A DNA stretch of 64,000 nucleotides, from assembly GCA_011605865.1 (NCBI GenBank), contig JAAOZI010000020.1, forward strand, positions 1 through 64,000, in the 5' to 3' direction. The translations under genes and the position numbers were made by a program. Below are positions 57,267 through 64,000 of this stretch, piece by piece. Position 1 is the stretch's first letter, and each line of letters starts with the position of its first letter. This DNA is from Archaeoglobales archaeon. GTDB taxonomy: Archaea; Halobacteriota; Archaeoglobi; Archaeoglobales; Archaeoglobaceae. The notes beneath the pieces were generated by a model, which did not search any database, was not told the DNA's origin, and saw only the letters and a program-made list of their open reading frames with translations.

Positions 57267-58236
57267 AGCCGGTAGCTACTACAGTTACCTTCCTGAAGGT
57301 TGCAAACTTTGCAGAAGGGGTTCAAAGCTTGTGCTTTTCATTACAGGAATGTGCAAAAATTCATGCTTCTACTGCCCAGTTTCTAGGCAGAAATTTGGAA
57401 AAGACGTTGTTTTTGCCAACGAAAGAGAAGTTAAAAGTAAAGAGGATTTCATAGAGGAAATTGAAGCCATGAGCGCTGAAGGTGTCGCAATTACGGGAGG
57501 AGAACCGATGCTCAGGCTTAACAGACTGATCGAGTTCGTAAAACTATCAAAGGCTCTGGATTTGCATGTTCATATTTACACTTCCATTCCAGTCAAGAGA
57601 AAACTCTTAGAGAAAATAAAAGTTGATGAAATCCGCTTTCACCCCCCGGAGCTCAAAGGAGTTGAAAAGTACGCTGATTCAATAAAAGATGCAAAAAAAA
57701 TCGGAATGGATGCTGGATTCGAAATTCCGGCTTTTTCATATGAGGAAAAAATAGTAACAATTGTAAACAAGTTTGATGCTTTCTTAAATGTGAACCAGCT
57801 TGAAGCCACTGAAGCTAACTGGCTTGCACTTGAAAAGAGGGGTTTTCAAATCCGAGATTATTATGTTGAAACAGATGAAATTGTGAAACTTTATGAGAGA
57901 GCCAACAAGTTCCATTACTGTACAGCAAGATTCAAGGATTCTGCACAATTCAGAAGAAGACTGATAAGAATTGCCATGAACCTGCCCGACTTTTATCTGG
58001 TGACTAGAGATGGAACCGTACTTTGCACGAGGATTGAAGGAGATCTTGAAAAAGCGGAGAAAATATTAAGAATGAAGGGGTTAGAGTACCAGCGTTTTGA
58101 GGATTGTATAGAAGCTAGTCCCGAAATAGCTGAGGGGAAGTTAAAAGAAGTTCTTAAAGCAGAGGGTCTGAAACTTGCACTAGTTGAAAGATATCCAACA
58201 GTTAACAGAACCATAATCGAGCTGATGTGGATATGA
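57253..58236 (+). CDS. radical SAM protein, archaeal uncharacterised family
   Basis: 327 residues. CKNSCFYC near residue 37 is the C-x3-C-x2-C cluster motif, preceded by another Cys pair (GCKLCRRGSK). GVAITGGEPMLRLNRLIEFVK near 82 is the GGEP SAM-binding motif. The later half (NVNQLEATEANWLALEKRGFQI) has no recognised auxiliary cluster motif. ATG 57253 with GAAGAGG upstream is chosen over the track start. The reaction is unknown. It sits between LysRS and a small HTH-like protein, with overlaps at both ends. Confidence 0.85.
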   Translation: MKRIEAGSYYSYLPEGCKLCRRGSKLVLFITGMCKNSCFYCPVSRQKFGKDVVFANEREVKSKEDFIEEIEAMSAEGVAITGGEPMLRLNRLIEFVKLSKALDLHVHIYTSIPVKRKLLEKIKVDEIRFHPPELKGVEKYADSIKDAKKIGMDAGFEIPAFSYEEKIVTIVNKFDAFLNVNQLEATEANWLALEKRGFQIRDYYVETDEIVKLYERANKFHYCTARFKDSAQFRRRLIRIAMNLPDFYLVTRDGTVLCTRIEGDLEKAEKILRMKGLEYQRFEDCIEASPEIAEGKLKEVLKAEGLKLALVERYPTVNRTIIELMWI

Positions 58237-58520
58237 ATGTAGAAATCAGGGTCAGAAAATACCTAGAGAACGATAAGAACGGGATAAGGAGGGAGTTACT
58301 ACTAATATTTCTCGATGGGAAAAAGCATACAAGCGACGAAATATATGAGATCCTGAAAGCAAAGGGTTACGAAATAAACAAGAAAAGCGTTTCCGCAATG
58401 CTTGGGGTTGTGAGTTCAAAGCTCGGGATAGTCAAAACAGAACTTGGAGAGAAGAAAAAATACTACATAAAGAGCGAATATGCAGATCTCGTGGAAAGGG
58501 CTGTTAAAGCCAGCCTATAA
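58233..58520 (+). CDS. small DUF2551-like helix-turn-helix protein
   Basis: 95 residues. NGIRRELLLIFLDGKKHTSDEIYEILKAKGYEINKKSVSAMLGVVSSKLGIVKTEL reads as a winged helix with a recognition helix around SVSAMLGVVS. It matches my recollection of the archaeal DUF2551 family; a search is needed. ATGA couples it to the radical SAM gene, and it overlaps uppS by 41 nt. The function, perhaps regulatory, is unknown. Confidence 0.6.
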   Translation: MNVEIRVRKYLENDKNGIRRELLLIFLDGKKHTSDEIYEILKAKGYEINKKSVSAMLGVVSSKLGIVKTELGEKKKYYIKSEYADLVERAVKASL

Positions 58521-59265
58521 GATCTACGAGGAAATGCTTTATAGAGAAGTTATGAAGAATGAAGTTCCAAAGCACATAGCTATAATTATGGATGGAAATC
58601 GAAGATTTGCAAGAAGGAAAGGAATGAAAGAAATTATGGGTTACGAATTCGGTTCTAAGAAGGCTGAAGAAGTATTAGAGTGGTGCTGGGAGCTGGGAAT
58701 AAGAATGTTGACGCTGTACGCCTTCTCCACAGAAAACTTCAGGAGGAGCGAGGAGGAGAAGAGGAACATTTTTAGAATATTCGAAAGAGAATTAAAAAGG
58801 CTTTTGACTGACGAGAAAACCTATGAAAGAGAAGTAAAGGTGAAGGTTGTCGGCAGGAAAGATTTGCTTCCAAAAAACATTTTAGATTTGGTTGAAAAAG
58901 TTGAAAAAGCCACGGAAAAGCATAAGAGGTGTTTCCTAAACATTGCTGTAGCATATGGGGGAAGGCAAGAGTTAATAGATGCAGCGAGAAGAATAGTTGA
59001 GAAGGTGATAAGGAGGGAGTTAATGCCAGAAGAAATAGATGAGAGGGTGATAGAGAAGAATCTCTATTACGACAACGAATTGTACGCCAAAGTAGATATA
59101 GTTATAAGAAGTGGCGGCGATCAAAGGCTTTCAAACTTTCTACCGTGGCAAACGGCAAATAGCGTTGCATACTTCTGCGATGTTTACTGGCCAGAGTTCA
59201 GAAAAATAGATCTGCTCAGGGCTATAAGAGAGTGGCAGAGGAGGAGAATATGTCCAAGAAATTAA
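58480..59265 (+). CDS. uppS: cis-polyprenyl diphosphate synthase (UppS family)
   Basis: 261 residues. HIAIIMDGNRRFARRKG (catalytic Asp in the pyrophosphate-binding loop), YAFSTENFRRSEEEK, AVAYGGRQELIDAAR and IRSGGDQRLSNFLPWQTANSVAYF are all family motifs. In archaea it builds the dolichol-type lipid that carries glycans for N-glycosylation. ATG 58480 lies within the preceding gene. It overlaps the aRF1 gene by 16 nt. Confidence 0.93.
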   Translation: MQISWKGLLKPAYKIYEEMLYREVMKNEVPKHIAIIMDGNRRFARRKGMKEIMGYEFGSKKAEEVLEWCWELGIRMLTLYAFSTENFRRSEEEKRNIFRIFERELKRLLTDEKTYEREVKVKVVGRKDLLPKNILDLVEKVEKATEKHKRCFLNIAVAYGGRQELIDAARRIVEKVIRRELMPEEIDERVIEKNLYYDNELYAKVDIVIRSGGDQRLSNFLPWQTANSVAYFCDVYWPEFRKIDLLRAIREWQRRRICPRN

Positions 59266-60464
59266 TGTACGAGTTCAAGAGAAAACTCGAGGAGCTGGAA
59301 AAATACCGGGGAAAAGGTACTGAGCTTATAACGCTGTATATTCCACCAGATAGAAACATTGCAGACGTTGCAAACCAGCTGAGAGAGGAGCTCAGCCAAG
59401 CTGCAAACATAAAGTCGAAACAAACGAGGACTAACGTGATGACTGGACTCGAAGCTATACTGAACAGGCTGAAATTATACAGAAAACCACCAGAGCATGG
59501 AATGGTTATATTTAGTGGCCTTGTTACGATAGATGGAAAAGAGAAGCACATAACAGAGATTCTTGAACCTCCAGAGCCCGTTCCGCTCTACAAGTATCAC
59601 TGCGACTCAAAGTTCTACTTAGATCCCCTGAAAGATATGCTCAGGGAGAAGAAGCTATATGGCCTAATAGTGCTCGACAGGAAGGAGGCAACGATAGGCC
59701 TGCTGAGGGGGAGAAGAATAGATGTCCTAGATTACGATACCTCCATGGTCCCCGGAAAGCACAGACAAGGGGGACAGAGTAGTGTAAGATTTGAGAGACT
59801 GCGAGAGCAGGCAATTCACGAATTCTACAAGAAAGTAGGAGAGATGGCAAACAATGCATTCCTCCAGTACAAGGACAAGATTGTAGGTATAATCATCGGA
59901 GGGCCGTCACCAACAAAAGATGAATTCTACCAAGGCGAATACTTGCATCATGAGCTCCAGAGAAAGGTCCTAGGCCTATTTGATGTTGGCTACACCGACG
60001 AAAGTGGTTTATACGAGCTCGTTGATAAGGCAAAGGATTTACTTTCAGAAGTCGAGCTAGTAAGGGAAAAGGAGCTGATGAACCGATTTCTGTATGAAGT
60101 TTCCCACGATGGTTTGGCGGTTTATGGAGAGGAAGAAATTAGGAGATATCTAGAACTTGGAGCAGTCGACATTCTCCTGATTTCTGAAGATCTCAGATAC
60201 GAAAGGGTACGCTACCGTTGCCCAATTTGCGGGGAAGAGAGAGTTTTAACATTGAGAGATAAAGCCGTTTCAAAACAGGTTTGCGAGAAAGACGGAGTGG
60301 AAATGGAGGAAGTCGAAAGAATCGATATAGTTTTAGAGCTTTCAGAGATCGCTGAAAAGATGAATACAAAAGTTGAATTCCTATCAACTGAAACAAAGGA
60401 GGGCGAAGTGTTGCTGAAGGCATTTGGCGGTATAGCCGGAATCCTAAGATTTAAACCCAAGTGA
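59250..60464 (+). CDS. prf1: peptide chain release factor aRF1
   Basis: 404 residues. NIKS for stop-codon reading is in ANIKSKQTRTNV near residue 57. GGQ for peptide release is in GKHRQGGQSSVRFERLR near 175. A C-terminal zinc-like CPICGEE...CEKDG lies near 325. GAGGAGG before ATG 59250 favours this start over 59232. It ends translation at all three stop codons and works with ABCE1-type recycling. Confidence 0.96.
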   Translation: MSKKLMYEFKRKLEELEKYRGKGTELITLYIPPDRNIADVANQLREELSQAANIKSKQTRTNVMTGLEAILNRLKLYRKPPEHGMVIFSGLVTIDGKEKHITEILEPPEPVPLYKYHCDSKFYLDPLKDMLREKKLYGLIVLDRKEATIGLLRGRRIDVLDYDTSMVPGKHRQGGQSSVRFERLREQAIHEFYKKVGEMANNAFLQYKDKIVGIIIGGPSPTKDEFYQGEYLHHELQRKVLGLFDVGYTDESGLYELVDKAKDLLSEVELVREKELMNRFLYEVSHDGLAVYGEEEIRRYLELGAVDILLISEDLRYERVRYRCPICGEERVLTLRDKAVSKQVCEKDGVEMEEVERIDIVLELSEIAEKMNTKVEFLSTETKEGEVLLKAFGGIAGILRFKPK

Positions 60465-60514
60465 ACTCATGCGTAAAAAATTTATATTTCGGTCTGCAAT
60501 TTTAGGGTAGTAAC

Positions 60515-60670
60515 ATGAAGCATTCAAAGAAATTTAAGGAGTACTTTGAGGATATAAAGCCGGTAACGGACGAGGAGCTTGAGGAGCTCCTGAACGATCC
60601 TCCCAAAAAAGAGGAAAGGAAAAAGAGCTTGAAAAAGGCCAAAAAAGAACTTTATAGACGGGAATTTTAA
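60515..60670 (+). CDS. small basic protein of 51 residues
   Basis: Too short for the ORF track. MKHSKKFKEYFEDIKP, then an acidic DEELEELLNDPP, then a Lys/Arg-rich tail (KKEERKKSLKKAKKELYRREF). A TATA-like TTTATATTT (60480-60488) lies about 30 nt upstream of the ATG, consistent with a short leader or leaderless mRNA. The charge layout resembles small ribosome- or nucleic-acid-associated proteins; no family is recognised. It follows aRF1 and its end overlaps the convergent tpiA gene by four bases. Confidence 0.55.
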   Translation: MKHSKKFKEYFEDIKPVTDEELEELLNDPPKKEERKKSLKKAKKELYRREF

Positions 60671-61323
60671 CGGAGACCAACAAGCTCCTCAAGCGCCTTC
60701 TTTCTGTCTTTGGCCTTCACTATTCCGCTCGCAAGTAGTACGCCATCTGCTCCGAGCTCAAGAGCTTTCACATAATCTTCATAACCCGTAATACCAGCAC
60801 CGCAAAGGACTTTAATTTTTCTACAAATTTCCTTTGCTGCTCTGACCGACTTTTCAACAATTTCCGGTCTTACCTTACTCACAGCCATTCCGGAACCTAT
60901 GAGCTCGGGAGGTTCAACAGCTACAAAATCTGGCTCCAGAGCTGCAACTGCCCTTGTTGTTGAGATATTATTCGTGCAAACTATTGAAACAAGACCAAGA
61001 GCTTTCATCTTCGTGATGCAGAAGTCGATATCGGCTAACTTCATTCTCCTTTCTGAATGATTCAAAATGCTTCCTTTTGCTCCATATTCCTTTATCATTT
61101 CTGCATTGACTACTCCGGTAAAGCTTCCAAATTCAACGGCATCGACGTGTTGCGAGAAAACGTCTATTCTAACCTCCCTAGCAATTGTTGGCAAATCAAG
61201 ATAATTAACTGCAACTGCAATATGTATACCACTTTTTTCAGCAACTTCTTCAGCTAGCTTTGCAAGTTCAAGCGCGCTCCTTCCGAAACTTTCCCTATAT
61301 GCTTTGAAATTGATCACGATCAT
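60667..61323 (-). CDS. tpiA: triosephosphate isomerase, archaeal type
   Basis: 218 residues, the compact archaeal form (bacterial about 250). Substrate Lys in VINFKAY, electrophilic His in ILNHSERR near 92, catalytic Glu in FVAVEPPELIGSG near 138, phosphate loop GAGI and GVLLASGIVKA. ATG 61323 is chosen; the track's TTG start is two codons upstream. It follows the fae-hps gene with 8 nt between them and probably shares its transcript, linking pentose and triose metabolism. Confidence 0.95.
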   Translation of the reverse strand: MIVINFKAYRESFGRSALELAKLAEEVAEKSGIHIAVAVNYLDLPTIAREVRIDVFSQHVDAVEFGSFTGVVNAEMIKEYGAKGSILNHSERRMKLADIDFCITKMKALGLVSIVCTNNISTTRAVAALEPDFVAVEPPELIGSGMAVSKVRPEIVEKSVRAAKEICRKIKVLCGAGITGYEDYVKALELGADGVLLASGIVKAKDRKKALEELVGLR

Positions 61324-61331
61324 ATCCAAAT

Positions 61332-62513
61332 TCAGAAGTCCGTCATTATTCTAAACTGATCTGTATCAGGCTTAAGGTATGCCATGAATCTCCTGACCGC
61401 CCCTTCCACATCTTTGGATTTAGTTATAGCTCTTCCCACGACCACTATATCTGCACCGGCCGAGATTACCTCAGACAAGTTTTCCGGTCTTATTCCACCG
61501 GCAACTGCAACCAAAACTTTAAACTTCTCTTTTATCTGTTTTGCAATGTCCCAAGGTGGTTTCAAGTGCTCGGCATCAATGGCCCTATGCAGCTCAACCA
61601 CATCCGGCGAAACATTTCTAGAAATTTCCTCAAGCTTCGCAACGGGGTTTTCAACGTTGAGCATATCGATGAAGGCCATTATTCCTGTTTTTTTCGCCTC
61701 GTTTATTCCCCTAATAATCGTGCTTATGGGTGCCAAACCCGAAATAACAACCGCATTTGCCGTGGCATCGGCAGCCATTCTTGCTTCCAGATTTCCAACG
61801 TCGAGTGTCTTCATGTCTAAAATGAAGAATGCATTTGGTTTGACTTCTCTGAGTTTCAGAACAATTTCGCAGCCATATTTTTTAACAAGAGGTGTTCCAA
61901 TTTCAAAGATTATGTGATCACTTTCAGGAATCTGGGAAATTATAGAAATTACTTCCTCCAAATCAGGTATGTCAAAGGCAATTTGTAAATAAGGCGGATC
62001 CCAAAGTTTTGTCAACTTTCTGCCAACAAAGGGATGAACGCTCCTATCTTTTTCATAGAGCACAGTTTCCACATCGGGGAAATTGCTCATAGCCCTTTTT
62101 ATTGCAAGTTTTGTTGCACCGTAGTTGTAGTAGTATATTTTGTGCCTGTTTTTTGCCATTGGATGAATAAAGACACTGACTATAATCACGTAGTCCTCAG
62201 CTCTCTCTTTCGGAATGTAGCCTTCCTCAACAGCATCGGCTATTGCTTTTGCAACAGCTGCTTGAGCAACACCAAAAATTAGCTCAGCTTGCTCCATAGT
62301 CTTAACTGTAACTTTTGGAACTATCACAGCAGGGGGTTTAGTTATCAGATTAGGTCTGAGAACTGCAAGGAGGGGCGTATGTCCTGCGGACAAGTTTGAA
62401 AGAGCATTCGCAAATGCTATGCCAACCGGGCTATCCTTTGTTCCTATAAGAAGATCGACATGAGCGACCTCATAGCCCTCTCCGATCAAAGCCTCTCCTA
62501 CTCTGAATTCCAT
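61332..62513 (-). CDS. fae-hps: bifunctional formaldehyde-activating enzyme / 3-hexulose-6-phosphate synthase
   Basis: 393 residues from ATG 62513; the track start adds 23 residues that are not part of the family. The first 165 residues are Fae, which joins formaldehyde to H4MPT (VAHVDLLIGTKDSPVGIAFANAL with the catalytic His near 18). From about 170 it is Hps (YLQIAFDIPDLEEV; FFILDMKTLDVGNLEARMA; VAGGIRPENLSEV), which interconverts ribulose-5-phosphate plus formaldehyde and hexulose-6-phosphate. In archaea lacking the oxidative pentose route the reverse direction supplies ribulose-5-phosphate. A TATA box about 25 nt upstream suggests a leaderless mRNA. Confidence 0.95.
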   Translation of the reverse strand: MEFRVGEALIGEGYEVAHVDLLIGTKDSPVGIAFANALSNLSAGHTPLLAVLRPNLITKPPAVIVPKVTVKTMEQAELIFGVAQAAVAKAIADAVEEGYIPKERAEDYVIIVSVFIHPMAKNRHKIYYYNYGATKLAIKRAMSNFPDVETVLYEKDRSVHPFVGRKLTKLWDPPYLQIAFDIPDLEEVISIISQIPESDHIIFEIGTPLVKKYGCEIVLKLREVKPNAFFILDMKTLDVGNLEARMAADATANAVVISGLAPISTIIRGINEAKKTGIMAFIDMLNVENPVAKLEEISRNVSPDVVELHRAIDAEHLKPPWDIAKQIKEKFKVLVAVAGGIRPENLSEVISAGADIVVVGRAITKSKDVEGAVRRFMAYLKPDTDQFRIMTDF

Positions 62514-62533
62514 GCACCCAATTCTCAGATTAG

Positions 62534-62541
62534 TAATAAAC
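62534..62541. promoter_or_regulatory. TATA box shared by fae-hps and the GPN GTPase gene
   Basis: TAATAAAC (GTTTATTA on the minus strand) lies in the 55-bp divergent gap, about 25 nt from the fae-hps ATG and about 31 nt from the GTPase ATG. Neither gene has a clear Shine-Dalgarno site. Confidence 0.45.
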
Positions 62542-62568
62542 TTTTTGTTCAATGTCCTGTTTTCTTTT

Positions 62569-63327
62569 ATGAAACAGATCATTGTATACTTTGTGGGAAT
62601 AGCCGGCTCCGGTAAAACATACCTAACAAAGGCATTTTCTGACTGGTTAGACTCACAGAGAGTCGACCTTATGACGGTAAACCTGGATCCAGGAGCAGAT
62701 TTCGTGCCTTATTCTGCAGACATTGATGTAAGAGAGTGGTTCACACTGGGGAGCGTGATGCAGAAATACAATGTCGGTCCAAATGGAGCGCAGATTATCT
62801 GCTCGGATCTGCTCATTACGCTTATAGACGAAATAAAATACGAAATAGATCTCACAAATCCCAGCTTCATCTTAATTGACACCCCAGGCCAGATGGAAAT
62901 CTTCACACTCAGAGAAAGTAGCAGAATACTCATAGAAAGTCTTGGAAGGGAGAGAAGTATTATGGTATACCTCTTCGATCCAGTCGTTTCAAAAACAGCT
63001 CTTGGATTCCTTTCACAGCTCTTTATGGCAAATTCGACGATTTTCCGCCTTGAATTACCACAGATAAACGTCCTAGCAAAGGCGGACACTCTGAAAGATG
63101 ATGAAATTGAAAGAATAGTGAGGTGGAGCGAAGATCCCGAATATCTCGCAAGTTTCGTTGAAAGAAAAACACTCACTCTAGAACTCTTTCGAGTTCTAAA
63201 AGATTCAGGATTCTTCAGACCTCTAATTCCCGTCTCTGCTTTGAAAGGTTACGGTTTGGAAGATATATACGACGGAATTCAAGAAGTCTTCTATGGCGGG
63301 GAAGACATAGAAAGGGTTCTATTCTGA
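62569..63327 (+). CDS. GPN-loop GTPase
   Basis: 252 residues from ATG 62569. P-loop GIAGSGKTYLTKAF, NLDPGADFVPYSADIDVREW, the diagnostic GPN insert KYNVGPNGAQ near 72, DTPGQMEIF (G3) and LAKADTL (G4). It is the archaeal relative of eukaryotic GPN1/XAB1, which helps RNA polymerase II assembly. The archaeal role is unsettled. The C-terminus overlaps the convergent RecJ-like gene by 37 nt. The track start adds 19 unlikely residues. Confidence 0.92.
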   Translation: MKQIIVYFVGIAGSGKTYLTKAFSDWLDSQRVDLMTVNLDPGADFVPYSADIDVREWFTLGSVMQKYNVGPNGAQIICSDLLITLIDEIKYEIDLTNPSFILIDTPGQMEIFTLRESSRILIESLGRERSIMVYLFDPVVSKTALGFLSQLFMANSTIFRLELPQINVLAKADTLKDDEIERIVRWSEDPEYLASFVERKTLTLELFRVLKDSGFFRPLIPVSALKGYGLEDIYDGIQEVFYGGEDIERVLF

Positions 63328-64000
63328 AGTTGCTTTGCAACAATTTCATCCAATATCTGCAAAAATTTTTCTTCACTCCCATATGGAATTAGAGCACCAG
63401 CAGCAACACTGTGACCTCCGCCACTTCCACCCACAGCTTCAGCCGATGCTCTCAAGGCTTTTCCAAGATTTAAACCAGAATCAACAAGCTTGTATGTTGC
63501 TCTAGCAGAAACTTTTATTCCTCTTTCACTTTCGGCAAAAGCAATTATGGGTTTTTTCGGATTTCTAACCAGGCTCATTCCAGCTACTATTCCGATTATT
63601 GTATCCCTGATCTCTCTTCCTGCATGAAAATACTGGACGTATTTTAGCTCTTTTATCCCCATCTCTTCAACAATTCTCAGACCTTCTGCAAGATTCTTTC
63701 TGTGATTCTGGAGTAAAGTCCTTGCTCTGCTGAAAGCCTTTTCGTCACCAAAGCATACAGCCATACCAACTTCAGCCTCTCCGTACCTCGCGGTTGCATT
63801 AAGCAGAGTTGAGAACTCCATTGCATCCCTCTTCTCACAGCCTTCAGGATTCCTGAGTAAAATATAGCATTCACCGGCTATCCTTTTTATTTCATCGTAA
63901 CCAAGCCCAAAATTTATACAATGTCTAACGATGGCAGAAATTATCCTTCTCTTCTCTTCTTTACTGATCTCTATCCATCTAACCCAAGGATCCACTTGCA
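63291..64000 (-). CDS. RecJ-like DHH-family phosphoesterase, C-terminal part
   Basis: Partial: the gene enters from the right edge and only about 235 C-terminal residues are seen. The first Met of the track (63995) is probably internal. The DHHA1 domain is clear: IIGIVAGMSL, IIAFAESERGIKVSARATYKLVD and GGSGGGHSVAAGALIPYG. MEFSTLLNATARYGEAEVG is typical of the archaeal RecJ/GAN exonuclease family. The DHH catalytic motifs would lie outside the window. Confidence 0.8.
   Translation of the reverse strand, partial: QVDPWVRWIEISKEEKRRIISAIVRHCINFGLGYDEIKRIAGECYILLRNPEGCEKRDAMEFSTLLNATARYGEAEVGMAVCFGDEKAFSRARTLLQNHRKNLAEGLRIVEEMGIKELKYVQYFHAGREIRDTIIGIVAGMSLVRNPKKPIIAFAESERGIKVSARATYKLVDSGLNLGKALRASAEAVGGSGGGHSVAAGALIPYGSEEKFLQILDEIVAKQLQNRTLSMSSPP

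Overview
The window is archaeal and most like the order Archaeoglobales (Archaeoglobus / Ferroglobus / Geoglobus relatives). The evidence is split RNA polymerase genes (B''/B', A'/A''), aEF-2, aRF1 with NIKS and GGQ motifs, class I lysyl-tRNA synthetase, GGAGGTG-type ribosome sites with TATA promoters, a form III RuBisCO, a fused Fae-Hps, a trifunctional TyrA-chorismate mutase-PheA protein known from Archaeoglobus, and an Hdr/Flx electron-transfer operon. The DNA is visibly A+T-rich. Species cannot be fixed from sequence alone.

Layout. 1-4.6 kb: the 3' remnant of an IS200/IS605-type element, then an aromatic amino acid operon (ADTH synthase, DHQ synthase II, DHQ dehydratase, TyrA-CM-PheA). 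This operon is preceded by a repeat-rich leader and a 20-codon Tyr/Phe-rich leader ORF. 4.9-15 kb: cofactor and central metabolism genes (mptA, rbcL, HD protein, acylphosphatase, hisF, MazG-like, nicotinate PRTase, pycA, leuA/cimA, dapF, a Dus-like TIM barrel). 15-26.8 kb: the informational superoperon rpoH-rpoB2-rpoB1-rpoA1-rpoA2-rpl30e-nusA-rps12-rps7-EF2, followed by a NIP7-like protein.

26.8-39.6 kb: redox region. A minus-strand operon encodes a ferredoxin-HTH fusion, a double HdrA, FlxD/C/B/A-like subunits, HdrC and HdrB. It is divergent from a plus-strand operon for an amine/imino-acid dehydrogenase-type flavoprotein complex (2Fe-2S/FAD alpha, ferredoxin, BFD, DAO beta). 39.6-55.5 kb: accessory catabolic island. 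It holds HSP20, two tandem family III CoA-transferases with four small unknown or Cys-rich proteins, a metallo-beta-lactamase-TPR protein with an HxExDH metal motif, a retropepsin-like protein, an alpha/beta hydrolase, an acyl-CoA synthetase, a Liv-type ABC transporter and an OFA-family MFS transporter. It is littered with at least four degenerate IS200/IS605-type fragments. Together it looks like uptake, CoA activation and CoA transfer of an organic acid whose identity the sequence does not reveal.

55.6-64 kb: tRNA-Thr(UGU), class I LysRS, radical SAM, small HTH-like protein, cis-prenyltransferase, aRF1, a 51-residue basic protein, TIM, Fae-Hps, GPN-loop GTPase and the C-terminal part of a RecJ-like DHH protein cut by the window edge.

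The most interesting candidate for an undescribed system is the leader at 420-497. A Tyr/Phe-rich mini-ORF with its own strong Shine-Dalgarno site overlaps the first aromatic-biosynthesis gene. A hairpin inside the mini-ORF would sequester that gene's ribosome site, which reads like translational attenuation by aromatic amino acid supply. The second is the CoA-transferase cluster at 40.4-46.2 kb.
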